From SXNM01 sp964586155 (GTDB lineage: Bacteria > Myxococcota_A > UBA9042), in contig CAZPHC010000007.1 of NCBI GenBank assembly GCA_964586155.1, positions 124,001 to 188,000 on the forward strand: a stretch of DNA of 64,000 bases, given 5' to 3'. The position numbers were made by a program, and so were the translations under genes. The notes beneath the pieces were generated by a model. The model saw only the letters and a list, made by a program, of their open reading frames with translations. It did no database searches and was not told the origin of the DNA. Numbering within the stretch: the stretch's first letter is position 1; the number at the start of each line of letters is the position of its first letter. Below, piece by piece: positions 10,750 to 22,048 of the stretch.

Positions 10750-11670
10750 CTAGTGCGCGGAGCCCTGGAGCCGGCCGTCGTGGAAGAGCACGGGGCACGG
10801 CGCGTGCGAGATCACGTACTCGGCGGTCGAGCCCATCAGCTGCGTGTGGACCTTGTCGCGGCCCAGCGCCGGCAAGATGATGCAGCTGGCGCCGATCGCG
10901 CGCGCGACCTCGACGATGCCCTCGCCCGCCGACTCGGCGCGGACGACGTGCGACTCGGCACCGACGCCCTTGACCCGGCTGCAGACGTCCGCGAGGCGGC
11001 CCTCGGCGAGGGTGTGCATGTGCTCGAGCCCCTCCATGGCGGCGGCGCGGGATTCGGGGTCGTCCTCGAGCACGGCGTCGACGTCGAACTTGCGCAGGAC
11101 GTGGACCAGATGCAGGCGCGCCTTCATGTCGGCCGCGAAGTCCTCGGCCGCGTGCAGTCCGTCGCGTTGGCCGTGGCCGAAGTCGACCGGATGCAGCACC
11201 GTGCCGAAGCCCTTGAACGAGGCCGAGTGCTCACCGAAGAGCTGGTTCATCGTCATGACGGGCAAGGCGTGGGCGCGGATGGCGCGGGCCGTCACCGAGT
11301 TCGAGATGCGGCGCACGACGCTGTGCTGGTGGCGCGTCGGCACGACGATCAGGTCGACGTTGTAGCGCTCGGCGAGCTGGAAGATGACGTTGTAGGGCGA
11401 ACCGACCTCGAGCACCGGCTCGACGTCGACGCCCATCGCGTGCAGATCGGCGGCGAGCGCCTCGAGCTTGGGCCGCGCGTTGTCGAGCGCCTTGCGGTCG
11501 ATGCGCTCCTTGAGCGCCGCGTCCAGGAAGAACTGCTCGGTCGTGCCGACCACCGCGTGGCCGAGGATGACGCGGACGCCGGGGCTGCGCTTGGCGAGGC
11601 TCACGATCGGGCCGTAGGCGAAGGAGGTCGTGTCGGTCAGGTCCGAGAGCACGAGGATGCGTTGAAACAT
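10750..11670 (-). CDS. Universal stress protein, tandem UspA domains
   Basis: A 306-residue cytoplasmic protein made of two UspA folds (about 1-145 and 150-306), the single-chain equivalent of the Usp dimer. UspA proteins bind ATP or other ligands and respond to starvation and stress. Domain 1 opens FQRILVLSDLTDTTSFAY. Domain 2 has GFGTVLHPVDFG and ends with GSTAEYVISHAPCPVLF, the nucleotide-binding G-x-S plus HAPCPVL signature. Domain 1 lacks the glycine-rich phosphate loop, so probably only domain 2 binds nucleotide. GGAG lies six bases before the ATG at 11670. A sigma-70-like promoter is visible about 100 bases upstream, so it is likely transcribed separately from the acylase gene behind it. 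Confidence 0.9.
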   Translation of the reverse strand: MFQRILVLSDLTDTTSFAYGPIVSLAKRSPGVRVILGHAVVGTTEQFFLDAALKERIDRKALDNARPKLEALAADLHAMGVDVEPVLEVGSPYNVIFQLAERYNVDLIVVPTRHQHSVVRRISNSVTARAIRAHALPVMTMNQLFGEHSASFKGFGTVLHPVDFGHGQRDGLHAAEDFAADMKARLHLVHVLRKFDVDAVLEDDPESRAAAMEGLEHMHTLAEGRLADVCSRVKGVGAESHVVRAESAGEGIVEVARAIGASCIILPALGRDKVHTQLMGSTAEYVISHAPCPVLFHDGRLQGSAH

Positions 11671-11758
11671 GGCGATCTCCAATCGAGTGTGGCCGAGCCG
11701 GGCTGGCCGTTCCGTCCGGGCGACGCAGGACGCGGGGGCGGCTGCGTGGTGCGCCTTC

Positions 11759-11785
11759 AACATAGGCGCGGTCGGACCGTTGCAA
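11759..11785 (-). promoter_or_regulatory. Candidate sigma-70-type promoter for the usp gene
   Basis: Read on the minus strand, TTGCAA (11785-11780) is followed after 15 bases by TATGTT (11764-11759). This is an AT-richer patch in a GC-rich interval, placed about 90 bases before the usp start codon. The spacer includes the inverted repeat CGGTCCGACCG. The spacing is short for sigma-70, so confidence is moderate at best. Confidence 0.35.
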
Positions 11786-11868
11786 AGCAATTTCACACGG
11801 GCCGCCGCTGATCGCTCCCCATCGCCGGCCCCGAGACGCTGGCCTGCGCGCCAGGGGGCAGCGTCGGC

Positions 11869-14800
11869 TCAGCGCACGGCGGGGGCGAGCCGCACGCGGC
11901 GCACGGCTGCCTTGGCGACATCCGCCGGCGCGAAGGGCATCGGGATCGTCTTGTTCGCGAGCCAGAACGCCGCCTGATCGGCGAAGAAGGCCGAGTCGTT
12001 GAGGCCGGATTGGCCGCCCGGGACGATGTTCTGGATCTCCGGGCCGTCCTTGCCGAGCGCGATCACCATGCGGAAGACCGGGCCTGAGCCGTAGGTCGCG
12101 TCGTCGCCGCCCCAGGTGCCGCCGGCGGCGTCGATGACGAACGCGTCGCCGGGGCGCGGGAACCAGGACAGGCCCTGACGCGGATCGCCCTTGTCGAACT
12201 TGCCCGGCGCCTTGGGATCGCCGGTGAGCAGCGGCATCTTGTCGGTCTCGATGGCGAACTGCGAGGTGATGGACGACAGGCCGTCCCCCGAGAAGAAGTC
12301 CGCGATCGTCGACTCGAAGCGCACCTGATGGCGCAGACCCCAGAGCCACGTCGACATGTCGGTCGAGCCGAAGCCGCCCTTGCCCGGAGCCTTGGTCGGG
12401 CCGCTGAGGAAGGCCAAGGCGTCGGCCAGGGCCATCAGCAGGATCTCGTCCGAGCGCTCGACGACCTCGGTGCCGACGACGTCGAAGAAGATCGACTCCT
12501 CGGTGTCGGGGTTCCAGCTCGCCAGCTTGCCCGGGTTGTTGGCACCGCGGCCGTTCAGCAGCGCGTCGATGGCGCGGGCGCGGGCAGAGCTGCCCGAAAA
12601 GCGCCAGATTCCCGGCATTGGCTCGTCGTCGAAGACCAGCGCCAGCACCCGCGGCCACCAGCGGTTGAACAGCGTCGTGGCGACGGCGTCAGCGAGCTCG
12701 GCGCTGTCGACGGTCGGATGGTAGAACGTCTTGACGCCAGAGGCCGCGCGACAACCGCCCTCGAGCCAGCCACCGAGGCGGTCGTCGACGTCGTCGATCG
12801 TCGGCGTCATCGATTGGTAGAGCGCGACGACGCGATCCTCGTCTGCGGTCCGACCGGTCTTGGTCAGCAACGCCTTGGCCCGACCCACCGCCTTGCGCAG
12901 CGCGGGGCCGAATTGCAGGCCGAGCGGCGAGGCATGATCGGCCTGCAGCTCGGCCATCGTCGCCATCGAGGCCTTCTTGGTCTGGACCAGCGCGCTCAAC
13001 CGCTCGTCGATGCGTCCGGCGCGGAAGCCGACGTCCCAGGGGCCGCCGATGTACCACAGGTCGTTGGACAAGCTGTCGTCGAGGCTGGCGCCGCCGAGGT
13101 CGTTGTTCGCGGTCAGCACGTAGCCACGCTTGGGGCTGCGCGCCGCCGGGTAGCCGTCGAAGGGCACGACGCATTTGCTCGGATCGGCCTTGCCGGCCGC
13201 TTCGTCGACCTTGCCGTCGGCGCCGATCGGGATCTCGAAGGCGCCGTATTTGGTGCCGTCGAGCAGGCCGTTCGGGTCCGAGCCGTCGGCCCAGTCGCCA
13301 GCGGCCGTCTTCTGCAGCTGGCTGCGGCAAGGCACGGCCTGGTAGCCGGAGTAGAGGATCTCGCCGTTGCGGTCGGCCACTGCGAGGTTCTGCGAATAGG
13401 CCACGAGGTGCCTCGTCGCCTCACGGTACGCGCCAACGTCCGCGGCGTGGCCGAAGCCGTCGACCGCGAGGAAGAGGTTGCCCTTGTCGAGGCCGGTGTA
13501 GTCGAAGCTGATCGCGGTGATCAGGCCGTCCTTGTCGACGTCGCCCGGCTCGATCCATTGGTTGCCGACGAGCACCGCCTTGGCCGAAGGCTTGGGCTTG
13601 TCGCTTTTGCCGACCGGCGTGCCCTCGAGCTCGGTGATCCAGCGCCCGTCGAAGGTCATGTAGCGCGTGAACGCGACCTTGCCGCCCTTGGACGGGAAGA
13701 GCGGGCTCTGGATCGTGGCCACGTCGATCACCTCTTCGACGGCCACCAGCGGCTGCTGCTTGCCCTGGAACAGGCTCGACGTCGGCAGGCCATCGGCGCC
13801 GAGCGTGATCTGCTCGACATACCAGTCGGTGATGTCGCCCATCAGCTGCGTCTGGCACCACGCGACGTCGCCGTTGGTGCCCACGGCCAGCAGGGGCAGG
13901 CCCGGGATGACGAGGCCGGCCTGGTGCGTGCCGCCGCCGCCAAAGACCTGCGAATCGAGGCCGATCTGGTAGAACAACGAGGGGATCGTCAGCGGCAGGT
14001 GGCCGTCGCCCGCCAGCAGCGCGCGGCCATCGGCGGTGCCCTCGGCGGCCACGGCCCAGGCGTTGCTGCCCCAGCCGGTGTCCTCGTCGCGGCCCAGGCG
14101 GTGCTCGAAGGCCGTCAGGCGAGCGTCGAGCCGATCCAGCATCGGCGCGTGGACCGCGGGGCTGCGCGCGACGCGCAGGTTCGGGCCCGGCTCGGCCCCC
14201 GGCTCCGGCGGCGGTGGCGGCGGGCCTGCGGCGGTCTCGAGGCCGAAGCCCGTGGAGCTGCTGACCTTCTTGAGCGGCGCCAGCCGGTTCCAGATGTCGC
14301 CGATCGCGCCCTTGCGCCGCAGCTCCTCGTTGGCGACGCCCTTGAACATCGTCTCGAGCGTACGGGCGGTCTTGCCGCGCCCGACATCGCCGGTCTCGTA
14401 GCCGAGCTGGTAGACGATGACGGCGGCGAACGCGGCCACGTCGGCGCGCGAGAACGGCTGCATCAGCTCGGTGGCCGACTTCTTGCCGAGCAAGGGCGCG
14501 GCGAGCTTCAGCTCGGACGGCGGCGGCAGCTCCCCGGCGAGCACGGCGTCGCGGTAGGCGTTCAGGCCCGCGGCGAAGGCGTCGAAGCTCACCTGCTGCT
14601 GCGGCGTCAGCGCGGCGAGGATCTGCGTCGCCACGAACGCGAGGCCGTTCTGGCGCGCCTCGATGTCGGACGAGAGCGCGGCGTCACCGAGCAGCCCCGA
14701 GACCTTGCCCTGGCCCAGGCGGCGGCCCATGTCGACGACGAACCAGCGGTCCCGGCCGACGATGAAGCCGTGGCCGAATGCCAGATCCGCCTCGTTCGCC

Positions 14801-15108
14801 GCGTAGATGTGCGGGACGCCGTGCGCCGTCTCGACGATCTGCACCTCGCCGCCGAGGCCGGCGACCTCGTACGCGGCCGCCTCGGGCACGGCCAACAAGG
14901 CGGCTTGCGCGGTCGGATCGCCCTGGCTGCCACCGTCGGCGCCACTGTCGCCCGAGCCGTCGTCCGACCCGTCGGCGGCGACGTCGCTGTCGCTGTCGTG
15001 GGTCCCGGCGCTGTCGCTGGTCTTGGAGGTGGAGGTCTCGCCGCAGCCGGCGAGCAGCGCCAGCGTCACGGCGGACGCCGCGCCGAGGCGGCTCCGCAGG
15101 GTTGCCAT
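11869..15108 (-). CDS. Penicillin acylase family lipoprotein (S45 Ntn-hydrolase)
   Basis: A 1079-residue exported amidase precursor. A lipobox LALLAGC puts the lipidated Cys at 22, followed by a Ser/Asp/Gly-rich linker to about residue 65. The acylase alpha region begins with VQIVETAHGVPHIYA, and the HGFIVGRDRWFVVD block is typical of the family. The self-cleavage site and catalytic N-terminal nucleophile is Ser348 in DTGWGSNAWAV. Family members hydrolyse amide-linked acyl groups such as penicillins, cephalosporins and acyl-homoserine lactones. The protein is longer than the usual 750-850 residues because of the leader, a Pro-rich insert before the cleavage site and inserts in the beta chain. 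The likely substrate is unknown; quorum-signal or lipopeptide degradation are possibilities. The ATG at 15108 follows GGGAG. Confidence 0.9.
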   Translation of the reverse strand: MATLRSRLGAASAVTLALLAGCGETSTSKTSDSAGTHDSDSDVAADGSDDGSGDSGADGGSQGDPTAQAALLAVPEAAAYEVAGLGGEVQIVETAHGVPHIYAANEADLAFGHGFIVGRDRWFVVDMGRRLGQGKVSGLLGDAALSSDIEARQNGLAFVATQILAALTPQQQVSFDAFAAGLNAYRDAVLAGELPPPSELKLAAPLLGKKSATELMQPFSRADVAAFAAVIVYQLGYETGDVGRGKTARTLETMFKGVANEELRRKGAIGDIWNRLAPLKKVSSSTGFGLETAAGPPPPPPEPGAEPGPNLRVARSPAVHAPMLDRLDARLTAFEHRLGRDEDTGWGSNAWAVAAEGTADGRALLAGDGHLPLTIPSLFYQIGLDSQVFGGGGTHQAGLVIPGLPLLAVGTNGDVAWCQTQLMGDITDWYVEQITLGADGLPTSSLFQGKQQPLVAVEEVIDVATIQSPLFPSKGGKVAFTRYMTFDGRWITELEGTPVGKSDKPKPSAKAVLVGNQWIEPGDVDKDGLITAISFDYTGLDKGNLFLAVDGFGHAADVGAYREATRHLVAYSQNLAVADRNGEILYSGYQAVPCRSQLQKTAAGDWADGSDPNGLLDGTKYGAFEIPIGADGKVDEAAGKADPSKCVVPFDGYPAARSPKRGYVLTANNDLGGASLDDSLSNDLWYIGGPWDVGFRAGRIDERLSALVQTKKASMATMAELQADHASPLGLQFGPALRKAVGRAKALLTKTGRTADEDRVVALYQSMTPTIDDVDDRLGGWLEGGCRAASGVKTFYHPTVDSAELADAVATTLFNRWWPRVLALVFDDEPMPGIWRFSGSSARARAIDALLNGRGANNPGKLASWNPDTEESIFFDVVGTEVVERSDEILLMALADALAFLSGPTKAPGKGGFGSTDMSTWLWGLRHQVRFESTIADFFSGDGLSSITSQFAIETDKMPLLTGDPKAPGKFDKGDPRQGLSWFPRPGDAFVIDAAGGTWGGDDATYGSGPVFRMVIALGKDGPEIQNIVPGGQSGLNDSAFFADQAAFWLANKTIPMPFAPADVAKAAVRRVRLAPAVR

Positions 15109-15158
15109 CGCTCACTCCCTTCTCGGCCTGCGCGCGCGCCAGGCCACGTCCACCGCGC

Positions 15159-16646
<1,488 letters not shown>

Positions 16647-16893
16647 GACGATGCCTCCGAGCGCGACCGCCACGAACGGGACGGCGACGGACATGCGCGC
16701 TTCGACGCAACCGTCGCACAGCCGCCAGAATCTGCAAAGATCCTCACAGTCGATCGCGGCCGGGCGCAGAGACGACGCCCGCCGGGCAATCCGCAAGGCC
16801 GATGCCCGGTTGCCGGCGCAGGGTCGAGCCCGTACAACGAACGCGGCGCGACCGACATCGTCGGCCCTGGCAGCGCCACCTCAGGAGCCGTCC

Positions 16894-19194
16894 ATGATCC
16901 ACATCCCTGGCCGCGATCCCTGCCCGTCCCCGATCCGGGGCTCCGCGCTCATCACGGCCTGCGTCCTGGCGATTGGGGCCCTCGGCGGCTGCGGGGCCGG
17001 AGCCCAGGCCGCCGCTGCAGCGCCCGGCGCAGCGACGGCCGACGCCGTCGATCGTCCGCCGCCGACGCGCAAGGGCGACGTCGTCGACACCTACCACGGC
17101 CAGACGATCGCCGACCCCTATCGGTGGCTCGAGGACCCCGACAGCGCCGAGTCGCGGGCCTGGATCACGGCCCAGAACGCGGCCACGACCGCGCACCTGG
17201 GGACGATCGCGGCACGTCAGGGCATCCACGATCGGCTCGAGGCGATGTGGAGCTACGATCGGCGCTCACCACGCATCACCAAGGGCGGCTCGTTCTTCCA
17301 GCTGCAGCAGAGCGGCCTGCAGAACCAGCCCGTGCTCGTGGTCGGCGCGATCGGCTCCGACCAGACGCGGGTGCTGCTGGACGCCAACACGCTGGCCGCA
17401 GACGGCACGGTCGCGCTCAAGGACGCCGAGCCGAACCGCACGGGCACGATGGTCGCCTGGATGACCAGCAGCGCTGGCTCGGATTGGTCGGAGATCCGCG
17501 TCCGCGACGTCGCCAGCGGCAAGGACACGAGCGATCACATCCGCTGGGTCAAGTTCTCGGGCGTGGCGTGGTCGCAAGACGGCACGGGCTTCTACTACAG
17601 CGCCTACGACCCGCCCGCGGACGGCACCTCGCTCACCGCGGTCAACGAACACCAGAGGCTCTACTTCCACCGGCTGGGCACGGCGCAGGCCGCGGACGTG
17701 CTGGTGGCGCAGAGCAAGGAGCACAAGGACTGGGGCTTCGGCGGCGGCGTCAGCGACGACGGCAGCTTGCTGATCGTGCCGATCTGGCGCGGCGCGACCA
17801 AGCAGAACGCCCTGCGGATCGGCCGCCTGCCGCCGCTGGCCAACAACCAGGGCCTGCGCAGCGACGGCAAGGCCGGGCCGATGGCGCGGCGCTTCGGCGG
17901 CGGCGCGCCGACGACGTGGATCGAGGTCGACACCAGCTTCGAGTTCGCCCTCGACGTGATCGGCAACGTCGGCGACACGCTGATCGTCCGCACCGACGCC
18001 CAGGCCCCCAAGGGCCGCATCGTCGCGATCGACCTGCGCAAGCCCGAGCGCGCCAACTGGACGACGTTGGTCGCCGAGGGCAGCGAGACGCTCGAAGGTG
18101 CGACGATCGTCGGCAAGCGGCTGGTGCTGAACCTGCTGCGCGACGCGACGTCGGTGCTGCGCGTGCACGAGCTGGACGGCAAGCTCGTCGGCGAGATCGC
18201 GCTGCCGACGGTGGGCACGGTCTCGAACCTGACAGGCGACGTCGACGATCCGGAGCTGGAGTTCTCGTTCCAGAGCTTCACCTGGGCCGGCGCGACGTTG
18301 CGGGTGCGGATGGCCGATCTGCGGGTCGAGACCGCCTGGGCACCCACGCTGCCCTTCGCCGCCGACGCCTTCGTCGCCGAGCAGCACTTCGCCACGAGCC
18401 CGGACGGCACGCGGGTGCCGTACTTCCTGGTGCGGCGCAAGGACGTCACGGCCAACGGCGCGCGTCCGGTCTGGCTGCACGCCTACGGCGGGTTCGACAT
18501 CTCGATGGTGCCGAGCTTCCGCGTCGATCGCCTGCTCTGGGTCGAGATGGGCGGCGTCTACGTGCTCGCCAACCTGCGCGGCGGCGGCGAGTACGGCAGC
18601 GCCTGGCACCAGGCCGGCATGCTCGACAAGAAACAGAACGTCTTCGAGGATTTCTACGCGGTCGCCCGCGATCTGCACGCCAAGCGCTGGGCGACGCCCG
18701 CCACGACCGGCATCGCAGGCGGCAGCAACGGCGGACTGCTGGTCGGGGCGTCGATCACGCAGCACCCCGAGCTCTTCGGCGCCGCGCTGCCGGCCGTCGG
18801 CGTGATGGACATGCTGCGCTACCACCGCTGGACCATCGGCTGGGCCTGGGTGCCGGAGTACGGCTCGTCGGACGATCCCAAGGCGTTCGCCTGGCTGCGC
18901 GCCTACTCGCCGCTGCACAATTGCAAGCCGGCGCGCTACCCGGCGACGCTGGTGACGACGGCCGACCACGACGATCGCGTCGTGCCGGCGCATTCGTTCA
19001 AGTTCGCCGCGGCCCTGCAGGCGGCCCAGCGCGGCCCGGCGCCGATCCGCATCCGCATCGAAGAGAAGGCCGGCCACGGCGCCGGCAAACCGACGAGCAA
19101 GCGCATCGACGAAGCAGCCGACACGATGGCCTTCTTCGTCCAGGCGCTCGGGCCGGCGCGCTTCGACCGGCTGCCGGCGCCGCCACCGCGCTGA
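16894..19194 (+). CDS. Prolyl oligopeptidase (S9A), exported lipoprotein
   Basis: A 766-residue serine peptidase that cleaves short peptides after proline. An N-terminal export signal with a lipobox-like AIGALGGC suggests a periplasmic lipoprotein. The propeller region begins with DTYHGQTIADPYRWLED, the standard S9A opening. The catalytic triad is visible: Ser611 in IAGGSNGGLLVG, Asp693 in TADHDDRVVPAHSFKF, and His728 in KAGHGAGKPTSK. The Arg after DD, which grips the substrate C-terminus, is also present. AGGAG is seven bases upstream of the ATG. The open frame extends back to 16645, but that stretch crosses the divergent OmpA promoter region and has no ribosome binding site. Confidence 0.94.
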   Translation: MIHIPGRDPCPSPIRGSALITACVLAIGALGGCGAGAQAAAAAPGAATADAVDRPPPTRKGDVVDTYHGQTIADPYRWLEDPDSAESRAWITAQNAATTAHLGTIAARQGIHDRLEAMWSYDRRSPRITKGGSFFQLQQSGLQNQPVLVVGAIGSDQTRVLLDANTLAADGTVALKDAEPNRTGTMVAWMTSSAGSDWSEIRVRDVASGKDTSDHIRWVKFSGVAWSQDGTGFYYSAYDPPADGTSLTAVNEHQRLYFHRLGTAQAADVLVAQSKEHKDWGFGGGVSDDGSLLIVPIWRGATKQNALRIGRLPPLANNQGLRSDGKAGPMARRFGGGAPTTWIEVDTSFEFALDVIGNVGDTLIVRTDAQAPKGRIVAIDLRKPERANWTTLVAEGSETLEGATIVGKRLVLNLLRDATSVLRVHELDGKLVGEIALPTVGTVSNLTGDVDDPELEFSFQSFTWAGATLRVRMADLRVETAWAPTLPFAADAFVAEQHFATSPDGTRVPYFLVRRKDVTANGARPVWLHAYGGFDISMVPSFRVDRLLWVEMGGVYVLANLRGGGEYGSAWHQAGMLDKKQNVFEDFYAVARDLHAKRWATPATTGIAGGSNGGLLVGASITQHPELFGAALPAVGVMDMLRYHRWTIGWAWVPEYGSSDDPKAFAWLRAYSPLHNCKPARYPATLVTTADHDDRVVPAHSFKFAAALQAAQRGPAPIRIRIEEKAGHGAGKPTSKRIDEAADTMAFFVQALGPARFDRLPAPPPR

Positions 19195-19264
19195 GGCGCG
19201 CCGAACCGCGAGCCGCGCGAGATCGAACCACGCCGCCACGCGTCTGAGCACCCAGGAGGTGCCC

Positions 19265-22048
19265 ATGCGACGGTCTGCTCGTGGTCTGGTGTCGAAGCTG
19301 CGGTGGTGGGCGGTGCTCTGCGCCGCGTGGACCCTGATGCCGGGTGCCGCCCTGGCCGCGGACGGTGACTCCGGCCTGCTCGCGGCGCTGCGCTACGTCG
19401 AGAGCGCGCGCTCGGCGATCGTGGCGCCGTCGTGGGAGCCGGGTTCGGTGGCGATCAGCGGCGACAGCGGGCGCCTGCGCACGACGATCTCGGCGTCGAT
19501 CCGGGTCGGTCGCCCCGGCGCGGTCGACGTGCCGCTGCTGGCGGCGTCGGGGGTCGAAGGCGTGACGTACCAGGGCTCGGCGGCCGACTGGCGCGTCGAA
19601 GGCGGCGTCGTGCTGCTGCACCTGGAGGCCGGCGATGGCCGCGCCGGCTCGGTCACGATCACCATGACCACGCGCTTCGATCCGGCGCAGGGCGAGACCG
19701 CGGTGATCCCGCTGCCGCCGTGGCCATCGGCGACGTTGGCAGAGGCGCCGAGCGCGGTCGACGTCTTCGGCACCGGCGAGGGCGGCCGGATCGACGGCAG
19801 CGTCCGCGCCCTGACGGTGCGCGCCGAGTCCGAGACGCTGCCGCTGATCCGCGCCGCACGCTACAAGCTGTCGTTGCGCCCGGGCGCCGCGGAGATCGAG
19901 CTGCGGGTCGAGGTCCTGGCCCGTGGCGCCCGCGGCAGCGTGGCCATCGCGCCGCGCGACGTGGCGCTGATCGACGTCCAGGTCGACGGCAAGCCCGTCG
20001 CTCCGATCGGCGACGACGAGGACCACCAGGTCGAGGTCACCGGGCGCGGTCTGCGCGTGATCACGGCGCGGCTGCAGGTGCCCACCGACGGCGACTCCGA
20101 GGACCAGCGCGTCGAGATCGGCCGCGTCGACGCGCCGATCACCGAGGTCGAGGTGCGCGTCGCCGGCAAGCGGGCGGTGCGCTTCGAGCCCGAATCACCG
20201 GTCCAGACGAGCTTCGCCGGCGGCACCACCGTGGTCCACGGCTACCTGCCGCCGGGCGAGACGCTGCAGGTCGGCTTCTCGGTCGACGGCGACGCGGTCG
20301 AGCGTACGGTGCGTTTCTCGGCCGAGACGCACCAGATCTGCACGATGGAAGAGGGCCTGGTCCGCGGCAAGGCAACGGTCGACCTGACCATCGTCCAGGG
20401 CAAGGCGACGGCGGTGCAGCTGGCGCTGGCCGACGACATCGTCGTCGCCAACGTCGAGGGGGCGCAGGTGACGACCTGGGACGTGCTTGCCGCCAGCGGC
20501 GACCTGCCCCGCCGCCTGCGCGTCGGCCTCAGCGACACGAGCGAGGCGACCCGCAGCGTCGTCGTCACGTTCGAGCGGCCCCTGGCCACCACCGCCGGCA
20601 CGGCGCTGGATGTGCCGATGGTCCGACCGCTCGGCGCCTTCCGCGAGAGCGGCGCCGTCGTCCTGCTCGACGGCGAGAAGGTCGGGTTCGCGGCCATCGA
20701 GGGCGCGCCCGGCTGGCTGCGGGCCGGCCTCGAGGCGTTGCCGCCCGGCATCCGCCAGCAGCTCGACGGCCGCGCCGACCAGGTCTGGCGCCACATCGGC
20801 CCGCCGCAGAAGCTGCCGACCAAGGTGGCCGCCGCCCGCGTGCGCGAGGTGCGGCTGGAGGCCCGGGGCACGGCGATGGTGCGCATCGACGAGCGCTCGA
20901 TGCGCGAGCGGCACGTCGTCGTGGTCGAGATCAAGGCCGGTCGCACCGACAAGCTGATCCTCGATCTGCCGGCGGCGGTCGGCGAGCCCCAAGTGGTCGC
21001 GCCGAGCCTGTCCAAGACCACCGTGGCCGAGGGACTGACCGCCGATCCGGGCCGCAAGCTCTGGGAGCTGCGCTTCTCGACCACGCTCGAAGGCGCCGTG
21101 CAGCTGCAGGTCGACGTCGAGCAGCTGATCGGCGCCGACGTGACCAAGATCGAGCTCACCGGCGTGCGGATCCGCGGCGCCGAGGTCGAGACCGGCGTGT
21201 TGGCCCTGGCGGCCGAAGCAGGCCTGGAGCTGACGCCGAGCGCGATCGGCGAGACGCGGCTGGTGCCGACGACCGAGCTGCCCGAGGCGCTCGCCAAGGA
21301 GGCGGGCCGCGACCTCGTCGCCGGCTTCCGCTCGCCGCGCGGCGCCACGCACGTCGCCATCGGCCTGCAACGGCGCGCCACGGTCGCCACGCTCGACGCC
21401 TTTGCCCGCCGCGTCTGGGTCGACAGCCACGTGCTCAGCGACGGCCGCATCGCCTCGCGCGCCGTCGTCCTGGTGCAGAGCGCTGGCCGGCCCGTGCTGC
21501 ACATCGGCCTGCCCGAGGGCGCCTCGGTGCTGGCGCTGACGGTCGACGGCAAGACGGTCAAGGCCGCGCGCGACGACAAGGGCGGCATGGCCGTTCCGCT
21601 CGGCGGCGGCGGCGCGGTGCGCGTCGAGCTGCGCTACGAGCAGCGCGTCGGCGAGCTCGGCTTGTTCAGCGCGGTCGAGCTGCGGGCGCCACGCTTCGAC
21701 GTGCGCCAGGGGCCGCTGCAGTGGCGGCTGCAGCTGCCCGGCGAGCACAACGTCTTCGGCGTCGACACCGAGCTGCGCGCCGCCGGCGACGCCGCCTGGG
21801 AGGACGTCCCCGCAGTCGACGGCGACGATCTGATGCCGATGCCGATGCCCTACCAGGCCGACGAGCGCCGCTATGGCGCCGAGGTCCGCGATGCCGAGGC
21901 CGACGCCACGATCACCGTCACGTTCGCGCCGTCCCTCGGCGGCGTCGTCGGCCTGCTGCTGCTGCTCGGGGCGACCGGCCTGACGTTCCTGACCTGGCGC
22001 CGCCGCGCCGGGCGCCGCGCCGGCACGACCGGCCAGCAGGAGGCCTGA
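19265..22048 (+). CDS. Large beta-rich exported protein with C-terminal membrane anchor, function unknown
   Basis: A 927-residue protein I do not recognise. A signal peptide (about 1-30, ending GAALA) is followed by some 850 residues of almost pure alternating beta pattern with several repeated Ig-like/sandwich blocks, for example TVRAESETLPLIRAARYKLS and LPEGASVLALTVDGKTVKAA. Then come a Met/Pro stretch (LMPMPMPYQADE) and one transmembrane segment (about 892-912, GLLLLLGATGLTFLTWRRR) with a basic cytoplasmic end. It would therefore be held in the inner membrane with its bulk in the periplasm. AGGAGG five bases before the ATG at 19265 fixes the start over the GTG at 19259. Its TGA overlaps the next ATG (TGATG), so the pair is translationally coupled and probably forms a complex. 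Confidence 0.85.
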   Translation: MRRSARGLVSKLRWWAVLCAAWTLMPGAALAADGDSGLLAALRYVESARSAIVAPSWEPGSVAISGDSGRLRTTISASIRVGRPGAVDVPLLAASGVEGVTYQGSAADWRVEGGVVLLHLEAGDGRAGSVTITMTTRFDPAQGETAVIPLPPWPSATLAEAPSAVDVFGTGEGGRIDGSVRALTVRAESETLPLIRAARYKLSLRPGAAEIELRVEVLARGARGSVAIAPRDVALIDVQVDGKPVAPIGDDEDHQVEVTGRGLRVITARLQVPTDGDSEDQRVEIGRVDAPITEVEVRVAGKRAVRFEPESPVQTSFAGGTTVVHGYLPPGETLQVGFSVDGDAVERTVRFSAETHQICTMEEGLVRGKATVDLTIVQGKATAVQLALADDIVVANVEGAQVTTWDVLAASGDLPRRLRVGLSDTSEATRSVVVTFERPLATTAGTALDVPMVRPLGAFRESGAVVLLDGEKVGFAAIEGAPGWLRAGLEALPPGIRQQLDGRADQVWRHIGPPQKLPTKVAAARVREVRLEARGTAMVRIDERSMRERHVVVVEIKAGRTDKLILDLPAAVGEPQVVAPSLSKTTVAEGLTADPGRKLWELRFSTTLEGAVQLQVDVEQLIGADVTKIELTGVRIRGAEVETGVLALAAEAGLELTPSAIGETRLVPTTELPEALAKEAGRDLVAGFRSPRGATHVAIGLQRRATVATLDAFARRVWVDSHVLSDGRIASRAVVLVQSAGRPVLHIGLPEGASVLALTVDGKTVKAARDDKGGMAVPLGGGGAVRVELRYEQRVGELGLFSAVELRAPRFDVRQGPLQWRLQLPGEHNVFGVDTELRAAGDAAWEDVPAVDGDDLMPMPMPYQADERRYGAEVRDAEADATITVTFAPSLGGVVGLLLLLGATGLTFLTWRRRAGRRAGTTGQQEA

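Noticed and set aside
19432..22047. Upstream extension of the VWA-like gene frame
   Set aside because: It runs through the beta-rich gene in another frame. The AGGAGG and ATG at 22048 give a proper signal peptide.
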